Of a stretch of DNA of 64,000 nucleotides, positions 1 to 8,659 are shown one piece after another. The position numbers and the translations under genes are program-made. The number at the start of each line of letters is the position of its first letter. Position 1 is the first letter of the stretch. The notes under the pieces were generated by a model. It worked only from the letters and a program-made list of their open reading frames with translations, was not told the DNA's origin and did not search any database. Source of the DNA: Niabella ginsenosidivorans (lineage in GTDB: Bacteria > Bacteroidota > Bacteroidia > Chitinophagales > Chitinophagaceae); assembly GCF_001654455.1 (NCBI RefSeq), contig NZ_CP015772.1, positions 1,240,001-1,304,000 of the forward strand, given 5' to 3'.

Positions 1-402
1 TATAGTGATATTTTTCTTTTGAAAGTATATTGATATTATTGTAGTTTACTACAAGAATTAACTGATCATTAATCGGTACTGTTACAGGGGATTTAGGAAA
101 CAACCAAAGTAAGGAGAAATGGAAAAGGTTCACAAAAGAAACCATATATCAAAAGAGTTGTATGTACCCCTTACGGTAGTTTTTTTATAAGCCCATGCAA
201 CTGTTTTAAGACTGTATATTCTGGAAAAGGCTGCCGTAAATAATCGTTACTAAAGATTGATCCCGGTTACTCTCCCTTTTAAAATGGGGAAAAATCGTGC
301 TACTTTGTCTTCATCCATAAATCCCCCAGAATTATTTTTTTATTTTAGAACAAAAAACCCTAAATTCATGAGGACATTCTGAGATAAGTTTAAAATTTAA
401 AT
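1..402. other. Gene-free AT-rich leader
   Basis: About 400 bases with no convincing gene. A 16-codon reading frame at 119 starts two bases after AAGGAG, which is too close for normal initiation, and its product resembles nothing I know. The stretch is AT-rich like the gene that follows and may belong to the same acquired segment. No tRNA, attachment site or direct repeat could be seen by eye. Confidence 0.4.
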
Positions 403-2205
403 ATGCCTGACTATCTACCGATCCTACAGTTTTTTAAAACAGCATCAACTACTTTGCCCGAGGTAGGCAAAGAGCTTTATATTGAAAGTATTAATGCAAA
501 TAATGAAGTAGCTACAGTTGGATTCAAAACTCCTGGAATAAATGTTGCAGGGCAGGCAACATTAGTGAATGGTTCTGCAGAAGTTCCGTATAATATAGAT
601 CAGGCTACCCAAATGGTAATAGTGAGTTATGAATCAATTAACGGAACACCTGGTGTGCTATACTGTAGTGAAGCAGATTATATTGTATCCGGCGGGTTTA
701 TAATAAAAAGTACAAGCACTGCTGATAATAGCACAGTTAATTATCTGGTTGTTCTTAAACCTGTTATAGAAAAATTAGCAACACCTGTTATTACTTTAAA
801 TAGTAAATCAGATACTACTGCTGATTTAAGTATTACAACTATACCTAATGCTACAAATTATATCTGGTATAAGGATGCTGTACAGGTACAAAGCAGTAGC
901 GGCACTACTTTAAGCCTTACAGGGCTTACAGCAGCTACAATTTATAATATTACATGTAAAGCTCAGGCTTCAGGTTATACTGATAGTGACTTAGGCCAAT
1001 ACAATTTACAAACTAATGCTGAGCAAAATAGAGTATTTACACTAACGGCTGAAAATAGCCAAATACAGTTTGATGGTGACGATTTTTACGACAATGGTAT
1101 TAAAATAATATTGCAAGATAACGATGTACTTTTAATACCTGCCGGTAGCTATACATATATAGATCTAGAGAACATAGTCTTACCGGAAGGCCAAAGGGTG
1201 TATATAAGAAATTCCGGCGGTGTTGTAGAACTCACCGGACTGTCTACATTAGAGATGTCTAATATTAATGGTGTAACTATTAGCGGAGATGGTGCGCTGG
1301 GTACAGAATATGGATTTTGGTTTCATGATAATTCATATCGTGCCATGTATTTTAGCGGCAGTAATCTTACTATTGCTAATATGAAGTTTGAGAATATTGG
1401 AGACTATACAATATATTATAATGACAAAGACAAAATATATGATCCTTCTGACTCTTCAACATGGAGTGAAAATGTGAAGTTTTCAAACCTGTACTTTGAT
1501 AACACCGGTTCTCTACAGGCAGATGGAGGATTTCCTGAAACATCTAATGAAAGTCATACAGGTATTAAAAAGAATTGGGAAGTGAGCTATTGTACGTTTA
1601 TAAATGCAGATTGGGGTGCATTAGTTTATATAGGTTCTGTTGAAGACGTAGATATACATCATATTATCTTTAATAATATTAACGCCACCAATAACAATCA
1701 TAATGGCATAATATTCGTAAAGGGTAATGGAAAAGTGCATCACTGTAAATGTACTAACCATCAGGGAAATATGGTAAGATTCTGGAATTTTAACTTTACT
1801 TCCAATGCAAATAAAATAGCTGAAGTATTCCATAACAAAATTTACCATAGTAGGAAATACAGTGGTATGGAAATAAGCCCACAACCTTACATGTTTGAAA
1901 GCCCTTATTTCTATCCCACTAATGCTAAAGTATACAATAATACAGTTGGGGATATGAACTATGAAAATAATGACTTCCCCGGTAGACTGGTTGATTTTTA
2001 TAACCTGCATGGAACGTTTGAGTTTTATAATAATTTAGGTTTTGAACTTGATGATGATACTTTGATAAACTATGCAAGTGGTACAAGCGATGCTGATATG
2101 ACTGTAAATTCCAATAATGTCTATAAAACCACAGCAGCAGAGGCTGTAAATAATACAACAGACTTAAATAGTATAATTACCGGTGTAGGGGCAGAAGACT
2201 GGTGA
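403..2205 (+). CDS. Right-handed beta-helix protein with FN3-like domain, no signal peptide
   Basis: A 600-residue protein. Residues 1-120 are not recognised, residues about 125-207 look like a fibronectin type III domain (strand-rich, ending in a TAATIYNITCKA stretch typical of FN3 strands F-G), and residues from about 215 to the end form a parallel beta-helix like that of polysaccharide lyases and phage tailspikes, with repeated short VxIxN/VxFxN turns. There is no signal peptide, which is odd for a carbohydrate-active beta-helix in this phylum and would suit a phage tail fibre or other particle-borne protein. The coding sequence is much more AT-rich than the neighbouring genes, suggesting transfer. 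Codons resembling a further C-terminal part follow the stop in another frame (2237-2348), so this may be a truncated gene. ATG start chosen because nothing upstream is in frame. The catalytic or binding role is unknown. Confidence 0.6.
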   Translation: MPDYLPILQFFKTASTTLPEVGKELYIESINANNEVATVGFKTPGINVAGQATLVNGSAEVPYNIDQATQMVIVSYESINGTPGVLYCSEADYIVSGGFIIKSTSTADNSTVNYLVVLKPVIEKLATPVITLNSKSDTTADLSITTIPNATNYIWYKDAVQVQSSSGTTLSLTGLTAATIYNITCKAQASGYTDSDLGQYNLQTNAEQNRVFTLTAENSQIQFDGDDFYDNGIKIILQDNDVLLIPAGSYTYIDLENIVLPEGQRVYIRNSGGVVELTGLSTLEMSNINGVTISGDGALGTEYGFWFHDNSYRAMYFSGSNLTIANMKFENIGDYTIYYNDKDKIYDPSDSSTWSENVKFSNLYFDNTGSLQADGGFPETSNESHTGIKKNWEVSYCTFINADWGALVYIGSVEDVDIHHIIFNNINATNNNHNGIIFVKGNGKVHHCKCTNHQGNMVRFWNFNFTSNANKIAEVFHNKIYHSRKYSGMEISPQPYMFESPYFYPTNAKVYNNTVGDMNYENNDFPGRLVDFYNLHGTFEFYNNLGFELDDDTLINYASGTSDADMTVNSNNVYKTTAAEAVNNTTDLNSIITGVGAEDW

Positions 2206-2236
2206 TTTTCAGGTTCAGGTATTTAATGAAAGATAA

Positions 2237-2348
2237 AAAGTTAGGATAGGTGAGCCTAAGTTTAATTTTACAGAGCCCGTGTAGAAATTTTATCAGGAAT
2301 ATTTTGTAATAGATACTGGATATGATCCTTTTTTAGACAACAATAATA
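2237..2348 (+). pseudogene. Decayed 3' end of the beta-helix gene (possible)
   Basis: Beyond the stop at 2205 the sequence stays AT-rich, and the frame beginning at 2237 reads like protein (IGEPKFNFTEPV, stop at 2282, then KFYQEYFVIDTGYDPFLDNN). The VIDTGYDPFLD stretch resembles the last rung of beta-helix proteins, which often end in a 'PAIDTG' motif. I infer a frameshifted and stop-interrupted tail of the upstream gene. An unrelated chance reading frame is possible because the stretch is short. Confidence 0.35.
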
Positions 2349-2349
2349 C

Positions 2350-2369
2350 CGGGCAATTTATTGTGCCCG
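2350..2369 (-). terminator. Hairpin after glycosyltransferase-like gene
   Basis: Arms CGGGCA and TGCCCG enclose an 8-base loop immediately after the stop codon of the minus-strand gene, followed on that strand by a modestly T-rich tail. It probably ends the 4942-2370 transcript. Confidence 0.45.
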
Positions 2370-3317
2370 CTAAAATATTTTATTAACCAGGTCTGACAAC
2401 TCCTCATCAGAGGCTGCATGATAGATAGCTGCACCGGAAAACTGGGGGTATAGTTTTTTAAAGCAGGAAAAATAATGCTCCGGCCCCTGTTTGGAAAGGA
2501 TAAGGTTTTTACCGCCAAAATAGCTGGCTAATGTGGCGGTGCCGCCATGCACAGAGATAAAGTTGGAACAGTTGGCATAAACGCAAAGCTGGAAATGATT
2601 GAAGTTATAGGCTTTTATTTTGTTTTCCCGGAACAGATGATCCAGTAACAACACTTCCGGGTGGGTATTGGTTAGCCATTCAAAATCCTGCAGATCATAA
2701 ATAGCGCTGTTATCGTTTACAATATTCCCGGGTTGGGGGCGATTATATATGATCGTATACCGGCCATTCAACTGCGTGATGATTGTATGCAGTAACTCCA
2801 GGCCAATGAAATTTACCGGGGGGCCATCCCATTCTGAATTAAATTTATTGGCAATGATCAGCATTGGTTTATCAAAGTGATAAATATCATTTTGATAAAT
2901 GCTCTTTAGCGGAACCGGCAGCCATTTTTTCATATGGTAATCCTGGCTGTATAAGATCCTGGGCAGTTCAAAATTATAGTTGCCTTCATTGCTTCGCTCC
3001 GTAAAAATTTCTTCATGATCTTTAGAAAAGAAGTACAGTTCTTTGGTTTGAGCAAAAGATCTCGTAGCCTTCAGGGTGCCGTTCTTATAATGCCAGTAGG
3101 CAAACGGAAGCGCAAATTGCAGTTCGGCTGCAAACTCTCCTTCAAAGCTGATCACTTTGTAAGGCTTTTTCAGCATATAATCTTTAAAGAAATAGCGGAT
3201 CTGGTTCAGCTTGCATACAATCGTATCCCTGTAGAAATATTTATATTTTGCCGGTATTCCCCGGTAGCGCAATGCAATGATAAAGCTTGCAGCCTTTTTT
3301 AAGACAAATATCCACAC
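2370..3317 (-). CDS. Putative glycosyltransferase-like protein
   Basis: A 315-residue cytoplasmic protein with no signal peptide. The C-terminal third carries a nucleotide-sugar-transferase-like signature: FISVHGGTATLASYFGG followed by KQGPEHYF, where a small-residue loop and a glutamate sit as in GT-B-fold enzymes. Earlier there is an IIYNRPQPGN loop. I do not recognise the exact family, and acceptor and donor are unknown. The start is GTG at 3317; no ATG is in frame before residue 48, and an in-frame stop lies upstream. It follows the GH-A lipoprotein gene by 47 bases on the same strand, so the two are probably cotranscribed. Alternative reading: an uncharacterised capsule or lipopolysaccharide-related protein. 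Confidence 0.5.
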   Translation of the reverse strand: MWIFVLKKAASFIIALRYRGIPAKYKYFYRDTIVCKLNQIRYFFKDYMLKKPYKVISFEGEFAAELQFALPFAYWHYKNGTLKATRSFAQTKELYFFSKDHEEIFTERSNEGNYNFELPRILYSQDYHMKKWLPVPLKSIYQNDIYHFDKPMLIIANKFNSEWDGPPVNFIGLELLHTIITQLNGRYTIIYNRPQPGNIVNDNSAIYDLQDFEWLTNTHPEVLLLDHLFRENKIKAYNFNHFQLCVYANCSNFISVHGGTATLASYFGGKNLILSKQGPEHYFSCFKKLYPQFSGAAIYHAASDEELSDLVNKIF

Positions 3318-3364
3318 AATATAATAACTGGTTTTTTTATTTATTGCTCAATAAGGATTGCTGA

Positions 3365-4942
3365 TCATTTTATATTGTCTACAGCAATAAAAACGGGCTT
3401 TTCTGATACATCAATGTATACGCTGCCTTTATTAATAGTAAGGTTTTGCGTATCGCCTTCTGCATTGCCGGGTAATAACGTGATGAGCCGGGCCTCTTTG
3501 GTATCAGAAGAAACGGGCACCTGAAAATCTGCCGCCTTATAGTCCCTGCTGGTCCTGGCCCATACTACATAGGCGCCTTTTGAAGAGGAGATATCTTTGA
3601 ATTTATAAATGAGCACATTCGGATCTTTTGTGTCCTGGTTGCCCATATAGCGCATATGCTGCAATACATTTTTTAAAGTATGCACATAGTACCATGACTT
3701 TTTAGGTGTAAAATCGCCTTTAGGCCCCATTAGCCCGCTGCTTGAAAACCAGGTTTTATCATTGGGGTTCACATCGCGCGACATAAACATTTGTGCTCTG
3801 TCTACCCCGGCGGCGGCAAAGGCGAGGTAAGCGCGTACCAGCCAGATACCCTGCACTTCCTGGGCATCCATATTGCCTATTTGGGGAGGGCAGAGCACGG
3901 ATTGTGGGTTGGTATCCCACCCGAACTCGGAAACCCATACTTCTTTTTGTGGTAAATATTGGTTCCTGTATTTTACGATTTCGGAAAGGCGTTCTCTGAA
4001 ATGCGCATCCTCCGGACTGATGGCCGGCCCGCCTCCCTGCCAGCTTTTACCATCCTTAAAGGCATAAATATGAAAGTTCAGCACATCAGCGGCAAATACT
4101 TTGTCCCTGCGGTTGGCCTCAAACCAGGTCTTCATTCTTTTTATATATTCCAGATTAGTATTCACCAATCCGCCCATGACAAGCTTTGCTGACGGATCAG
4201 CATTCTTTATACCATACTTTTTCCCATATTTGTTCATGGTATTGCAGTGCCCGTCATAATCGGCGCTGGCCATTGCTGCATACTCTTGCGGGCTGAACTC
4301 TGCATCCTTTCCTTCCCAATCCCGGTCCTGTTCATTCCAGTCTTCAATATAGCCGATCAGCCCCATTCCGGACAGCCTGGGCTGATCAGGAGCTAATGCA
4401 AGACTGCTGTCCGGCACTTTTACAGTGCCATATCTTGCCGCAAGCTGGTAAGCAAAAAAAGCCTTTTTGTAATAGGAAAAGGGATCTGCCGGATCTAAAC
4501 CCGGGCTGTCAATAGGTTTATTATCTTTCGGGAAATCGTTTCCCCCGTGCAGCCAGCCCGCAGCGCCCTGAAGGCAGGGCGAAACGGTTATATTTTCATT
4601 TTTCAGTACTTGGTAAAAATCATCAAAACTCCAGCCCGGATAGCTGGGAGCAAACCGGATCTGGTTATATGGGAACCCCGGGTAATTACCGGAGCGGTTG
4701 CCCTCGTTCCAATCCCAGTCGTGGTACTCTCTTATAAAGCCTACCGGCTTCAGTTTCTCCGGAGGATCATCAATAAAAGCATTGGCGCCAATAAAAGCAT
4801 CCATGGTTATAGGGTGCGTGGAATCAATAATTTTTCCTACCAGCCCGCTCTCATATTGATGTTCCTGTCCTTTGCTTTTCCCACAGGAAAATAACAGGTA
4901 TAGTGCCAAACCTGATACAGAAGCCAGTTGTTTATAGTTCAT
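3365..4942 (-). CDS. Clan GH-A glycoside hydrolase lipoprotein
   Basis: A 525-residue exported protein. The N-terminus is a lipoprotein signal with the lipobox LLFSC (Cys20), so it should be anchored in the outer membrane. The body looks like a (beta/alpha)8 glycosidase of clan GH-A: the motif YIEDWNEQD places an acid/base glutamate at residue 204 after the usual Asn, and EVWVSEFGWDT places a nucleophile glutamate at 339 near the end of a strand. A small beta-sandwich tail follows (residues about 440-525). Family assignment is uncertain; GH39-like or GH5-like enzymes acting on plant or microbial polysaccharides are the best guesses. There is no SusCD pair beside it. It is transcribed ahead of the glycosyltransferase-like gene. 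Confidence 0.7.
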   Translation of the reverse strand: MNYKQLASVSGLALYLLFSCGKSKGQEHQYESGLVGKIIDSTHPITMDAFIGANAFIDDPPEKLKPVGFIREYHDWDWNEGNRSGNYPGFPYNQIRFAPSYPGWSFDDFYQVLKNENITVSPCLQGAAGWLHGGNDFPKDNKPIDSPGLDPADPFSYYKKAFFAYQLAARYGTVKVPDSSLALAPDQPRLSGMGLIGYIEDWNEQDRDWEGKDAEFSPQEYAAMASADYDGHCNTMNKYGKKYGIKNADPSAKLVMGGLVNTNLEYIKRMKTWFEANRRDKVFAADVLNFHIYAFKDGKSWQGGGPAISPEDAHFRERLSEIVKYRNQYLPQKEVWVSEFGWDTNPQSVLCPPQIGNMDAQEVQGIWLVRAYLAFAAAGVDRAQMFMSRDVNPNDKTWFSSSGLMGPKGDFTPKKSWYYVHTLKNVLQHMRYMGNQDTKDPNVLIYKFKDISSSKGAYVVWARTSRDYKAADFQVPVSSDTKEARLITLLPGNAEGDTQNLTINKGSVYIDVSEKPVFIAVDNIK

Positions 4943-5079
4943 AGTATCTTAAAATTACACGCTTTGCGTTGAAATGCATAAAAAAGTTTTTATAAGCGTT
5001 CCTTTTTGTTATTTTGCTGTTTAAATATTCTTTGATATTGAAAGCGATCGCTGAAATCCATTGTTACAGGGAACAGGAA

Positions 5080-5802
5080 GTGGCATGGAGCTCCCATTTT
5101 GTGCCGGATAGTACAGGAGTGCATATTCATAAGTTTGCTATTAATGAATGGACACACCTGATTGAGGAAAAGCCCTCACTCATCAGTCCTGCTGAATCCG
5201 AAAAGAGCAGCCGGTTTTATCACCGGGAAGATGCGCAACGTTATTTGCTTGCCAGGATTGTATGCCGGCTGCTGCTGGCAAAATATAATGGCCTCAACCC
5301 ATCCGGAATTGAGTTCCTGAAAGGACGATTTGATAAACCTTATCTGAAGCAGGCAGGCACTTTAAAAACCCCCTGCTTTAACTGGTCTCATTCACACAAT
5401 TTGCTGGTAATTGCAGTCAGTTGCCTGGAGGTGGGGGCAGATGTGGAACGGATAAAGGATTTTGATATTGAATCGATCTCAGAGGCCACATTTAATAATA
5501 CAGAACAGCGTTTTTTAAATGAATCTGAAAACAGGCTTGAGGATTTTTTTATGCTCTGGACACGCAAAGAAGCTGCTGTGAAAGCAGCGGGCATCGGGCT
5601 GAATGATGAATTGAAGTGGTTCCAGGTACTGGACGGGTACAACAGATTGAGTGACCCTGATACGGATCTTCACGCTGTTTTGCAAAATACCAGTCTGATT
5701 GCAGATGATGCATATGCCGTAAGTATATGCAGCGTTTCTGCACAGCGGCCTCCGCTATGGTTTTTTGCTTTATCGCCGGAACAGCTGGCTACCGGGGTAT
5801 AG
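5080..5802 (+). CDS. 4'-phosphopantetheinyl transferase, Sfp type
   Basis: Transfers the phosphopantetheine arm of CoA to a serine of acyl- or peptidyl-carrier proteins. The Sfp hallmarks are present: SRFYHREDAQR near the N-terminus, FNWSHSHN, GADVERI (the Mg-binding GVDIE motif with an alanine) and WTRKEAAVKAAGIGL (the W-x-x-KEAxxK motif). Length fits the roughly 230-residue family. No ATG precedes the conserved part. GTG at 5080 follows an AGGGA sequence by about 8 bases; TTG at 5014 is an alternative that adds 22 unconserved residues. The gene is divergent from the GH-A lipoprotein. No polyketide or peptide synthetase is nearby, so it may serve fatty-acid or flexirubin-type carrier proteins elsewhere. 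Confidence 0.85.
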   Translation: MAWSSHFVPDSTGVHIHKFAINEWTHLIEEKPSLISPAESEKSSRFYHREDAQRYLLARIVCRLLLAKYNGLNPSGIEFLKGRFDKPYLKQAGTLKTPCFNWSHSHNLLVIAVSCLEVGADVERIKDFDIESISEATFNNTEQRFLNESENRLEDFFMLWTRKEAAVKAAGIGLNDELKWFQVLDGYNRLSDPDTDLHAVLQNTSLIADDAYAVSICSVSAQRPPLWFFALSPEQLATGV

Positions 5803-5998
5803 ATCTTTGCTGTACAATAGTCCGGTAGGATAGTGTTATGCTTAATGAAAAACAAGGCAATATTATTTCTCACAGATTGTATTGGCGGCGAAGCCTGATA
5901 AATATTTGATTATCAATATCATATTTTTTGATGAAAAGTTAAAGCGGAACTCTATTTATTGTCGTTTCGTTTACACTATACTTAAAATCAATATAATC

Positions 5999-6177
5999 AT
6001 GGAGGCAGTAGAAAAAATCAGTAAAGCTGAACAGAAAATAGCTATTGAATCCTATGATGCTTTAGCTTCTGTTATGAGGATATCTTAACATACAAGAAGC
6101 AGACAAAAAAACAACAGGAAAAATATATTGTAGACATCATGAACTTTAACGAAGAAGCCGGATTGTATGATTCATAG
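5999..6177 (+). pseudogene. Antitoxin remnant (excisionase-type HTH antitoxin of a PIN toxin), internally deleted
   Basis: The start MEAVEKISKAEQKIAIESYD and the end, read in another frame as EDILTYKKQ (from 6076) through MNFNEEAGLYDS with a stop at 6177, match the first and last parts of a common Bacteroidota antitoxin that normally has a helix-turn-helix of about 80-90 residues between them. That centre is missing and the frame shifts at about 6075, so the first frame stops at 6088. The tail overlaps the next gene by 11 bases, as in intact operons of this type. The homology is from memory of the family, not a search. Confidence 0.7.
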
Positions 6178-6390
6178 TGTGCGGTTCATCGCTGCTTTGG
6201 ATACAAACGTTATTTATCCTGTTGAAATAAGAGACCTTTTTTTTGGGTTTGCACATTATGATTTGTACACCCTAAAGTGGGGGAGCATGTATTTGAAGAA
6301 TGGGAAAAAGTAATGATGCGCAAAGGCGTTCCGGCAGCGGAGGCTGAAAAGCGCGTGAGCAAAACAAACCTGGCCTTGGGCTTTATGCAC
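6167..6390 (+). pseudogene. PIN-domain toxin remnant, frameshifted and truncated
   Basis: Begins MIHSVRFIAALDTNVIYPVE, the typical PIN nuclease opening with the first catalytic aspartate in LDTNV. Reading continues as DLFFGFAHYDLYT, then the frame breaks at about 6275-6280 and resumes as EHVFEEWEKVMMRKGVPAAE with later EAEKRVSKTNLAL. Sequence like the family ends at about 6375-6390, where it runs into the 3' end of the neighbouring convergent gene. Intact homologues would be longer, with further acidic residues; these are gone, so no active toxin is expected. Confidence 0.75.
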
Positions 6391-6411
6391 CACATCCATG
6401 ATCATTTTCGG

Positions 6412-7626
6412 CTAATCGTAATCTTCCTTTTTAAGGATCACCTTTCTGATGTTGCCTTTTTGATCCTTAATCGTTATTGCTTCTGAATCTGCATTGTCGG
6501 GGAATGGGATCCTTGTTAAAAGGTCACAAAAGTTATTGCCATCATAACTGTGGTTGCCAATGGCAAGGATCTGGTCGCCTATCTCCAGTTGGCTTCTTAA
6601 TTTCGGATCCCAGACATAAGTAATAATAAGGTTATCGTCAGACAGGCCAAGGCTGACCGGCCATTCGCCATCGCCCATATTTATGGTTGTCTTATCTGGT
6701 AAAAAATAAAACTTTTTATTTTTATTATCAAGTATGCAGGCCCCGTATTTTAAAAGCTCCACTCCCAAAGCATTATAGGGTTTATCCATACTTTGTACAG
6801 GTACATCCAGAAAGCGGGCATTGCCAATATGCAGCTCCGGCAATAGCATACGGTAATGCGTTTCTAATGTTTCAATATTCTGATCATAAACGCTTAAAGA
6901 ATTAGAACCTTTGATTCGCCCTGAGTCCAGCACCCTAAAGTATGAGCTCATTTCCGGGTCAGCTGCAAACAGTCGGGATACCTGGTAGAACCCCCGGAAG
7001 CCTGTGTCAAAAACAGTAACAAATGCACCTGTCGTTTCATGTGTAAGGCGGGTATCAATAAAGGGACTCTTCTGCTGGGTAAGGGTAACAGGAGAGCCGG
7101 CTGCCTTATTCCGGGAAAACGTCAGCTTGTTAAGCTGGTCAGTAATCGTGATCTGTTTTTTTACAGGATCGATCATCACAATATAATTGCTCAGCAAATC
7201 ATTGCCAAGGACCCCTTCTATTCCAAGGCATTTGAACAGCGGACTTGCGAAAAGGGCTGTTCTTTTATTGAAGAATTTTAAGGAGCCTACAGCTATATCT
7301 TTCAGATCGATGAAGCTTGCGCTGCCCGCAATGTTATTGGCATCTACAAAATTTATCTGACCCTCTTTTTTGAGTTGTAATATACTGTCCAGCTCGGGGG
7401 CAATTGCGGTAAAAGCACCGGTGTCAAAAAGGAAACGGTATGTTTTGCCTTCAATAGTAACAGGCACGATCAGTAATCCTGTGGCATCTTCATAAGGGAT
7501 TACTGTAAAAACAGGTATGGCGGATGAGATGGTCTGTTTTTGCCCGGTTTGTGAAAATATCAGCAACGGAGCCAGCGCTATCAAAGACAGGAAACCTAAA
7601 ACCCGGTTTATGGCATTTATATTCAT
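6412..7626 (-). CDS. Exported retropepsin-like aspartyl protease with PDZ domain
   Basis: A 404-residue protein with an N-terminal signal sequence (residues 1-25, ending before TGQK). Two aspartyl-protease half-sites are visible: FLFDTGAFTAI near residue 68 and VFDTGFRGFY near residue 205, so the double-domain pepsin fold is encoded in one chain. Residues about 320-400 form a PDZ domain (LEIGDQILAIGNHSYDG). Such proteins are common and poorly characterised in Bacteroidota; periplasmic peptide or protein cleavage is likely, with unknown substrate. It lies 32 bases after menG on the same strand. The 3' end touches the remains of the PIN toxin gene. Confidence 0.8.
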   Translation of the reverse strand: MNINAINRVLGFLSLIALAPLLIFSQTGQKQTISSAIPVFTVIPYEDATGLLIVPVTIEGKTYRFLFDTGAFTAIAPELDSILQLKKEGQINFVDANNIAGSASFIDLKDIAVGSLKFFNKRTALFASPLFKCLGIEGVLGNDLLSNYIVMIDPVKKQITITDQLNKLTFSRNKAAGSPVTLTQQKSPFIDTRLTHETTGAFVTVFDTGFRGFYQVSRLFAADPEMSSYFRVLDSGRIKGSNSLSVYDQNIETLETHYRMLLPELHIGNARFLDVPVQSMDKPYNALGVELLKYGACILDNKNKKFYFLPDKTTINMGDGEWPVSLGLSDDNLIITYVWDPKLRSQLEIGDQILAIGNHSYDGNNFCDLLTRIPFPDNADSEAITIKDQKGNIRKVILKKEDYD

Positions 7627-7658
7627 TGGCTCAAGATAAATAGGGCTGCCGGAAATAG

Positions 7659-8402
7659 TTATTTTTCGGCAGTGTAAATGCAGCAGATGCCAAAAGTAAG
7701 TGCTTTATATTTAGCCTTCTTAAAACCTGCTTTCGTTAAAATATCCGTAAAGTCATTCCGTTCCGGGAAAGCCTTTGCCGATTTATTCAGGTATTGGTAT
7801 GCTTCTTTGTTTTGTTTCAGCATTCCTGCAATTTGTGGGGCCACTACGGTCATATACAATTGATACAGCCCTTTAAATACACCGGGCCGTGGCCTGGAAA
7901 ATTCAATGATCAGGAGCTGACCTCCTGGTTTTAAGACCCGCAGCATTTCAGATAGCCCTTTTTCCAGGTTTTCAAAATTGCGCACTCCAAAAGCTGCCAT
8001 AGCGGCGTCAAACTGGTCGCCCGGGAATTCCAGGTTCTCAGAATCGCCCAATTGCAATGTTATTTTACCCGAAAGGCCTTCTTTCGCTATTTTTTGTTTA
8101 CCTACTTCCAGCATCTGAGCCGAAATATCGATACCGGTTATATGCTGCGGATGCAGCAATTTGTAAGCGGTAAGCGCCAGGTCGCCGGTTCCGGTAGCAA
8201 TATCTAAAAGTTGTTGCGGCTGGTATTTTTTCAGCATATTGATGGCTTTCTTTCTCCACGCAACATCTGTTCTGCCGGAAAGTACCCTGTTCATTAAATC
8301 GTACCGGACCGCAATGCGGTCAAACATTTCCGCTACCTGTTCCTTTTTGGTCTTTTCAGACGCTTTGTAGGGAATAATATGGTCATGTGGTAATTCCGTC
8401 AT
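7659..8402 (-). CDS. menG: Demethylmenaquinone methyltransferase
   Basis: SAM-dependent C-methylation of demethylmenaquinone to menaquinone, the last step of the respiratory quinone pathway. Hallmarks: VAEMFDRIAVRYDLMNRVLS at the start, the SAM-binding LDIATGTGDLAL, GIDIS, LGDSENLEF, and the family signature AAFGVRNFENLEKGL followed by RVLKPGGQLLIIEFS. ATG at 8402 gives MTELPHD, the usual short lead; an upstream ATG at 8450 would add 16 unconserved residues. In Bacteroidota, which use menaquinone, this UbiE/COQ5-family protein acts as MenG. It is probably cotranscribed with the downstream aspartyl protease. Confidence 0.93.
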   Translation of the reverse strand: MTELPHDHIIPYKASEKTKKEQVAEMFDRIAVRYDLMNRVLSGRTDVAWRKKAINMLKKYQPQQLLDIATGTGDLALTAYKLLHPQHITGIDISAQMLEVGKQKIAKEGLSGKITLQLGDSENLEFPGDQFDAAMAAFGVRNFENLEKGLSEMLRVLKPGGQLLIIEFSRPRPGVFKGLYQLYMTVVAPQIAGMLKQNKEAYQYLNKSAKAFPERNDFTDILTKAGFKKAKYKALTFGICCIYTAEK

Positions 8403-8659
8403 AACCTGCAAAGGTAAAGGGTTTTGCATTTTCAGAAATGAGGATCGCATTTTGTACCCAAGAAATCAGCTGAAAAACTGCGGCGCCACTTTTCTGATCG
8501 GGTTTGAGAATAAGCTACTCCTGATGAACAGCGTTTCCAACGCTTATGCTTGCAATGCAGAAGAAATGGCATCAGTTTTTGACCGCTGTAAACAGGGCTC
8601 ATTAACATACTTTGCGGATTTTTGTTACATTTAATGGCTGAGAAAGCTTGTTACAAAAC

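Noticed and set aside
119-169. Short reading frame after AAGGAG near the window start
   Set aside because: The spacing of two bases is too short and the peptide has no features.
8452-8634. A 60-codon frame between menG and the GntR gene
   Set aside because: No domain, no promoter, low-quality composition; likely chance.
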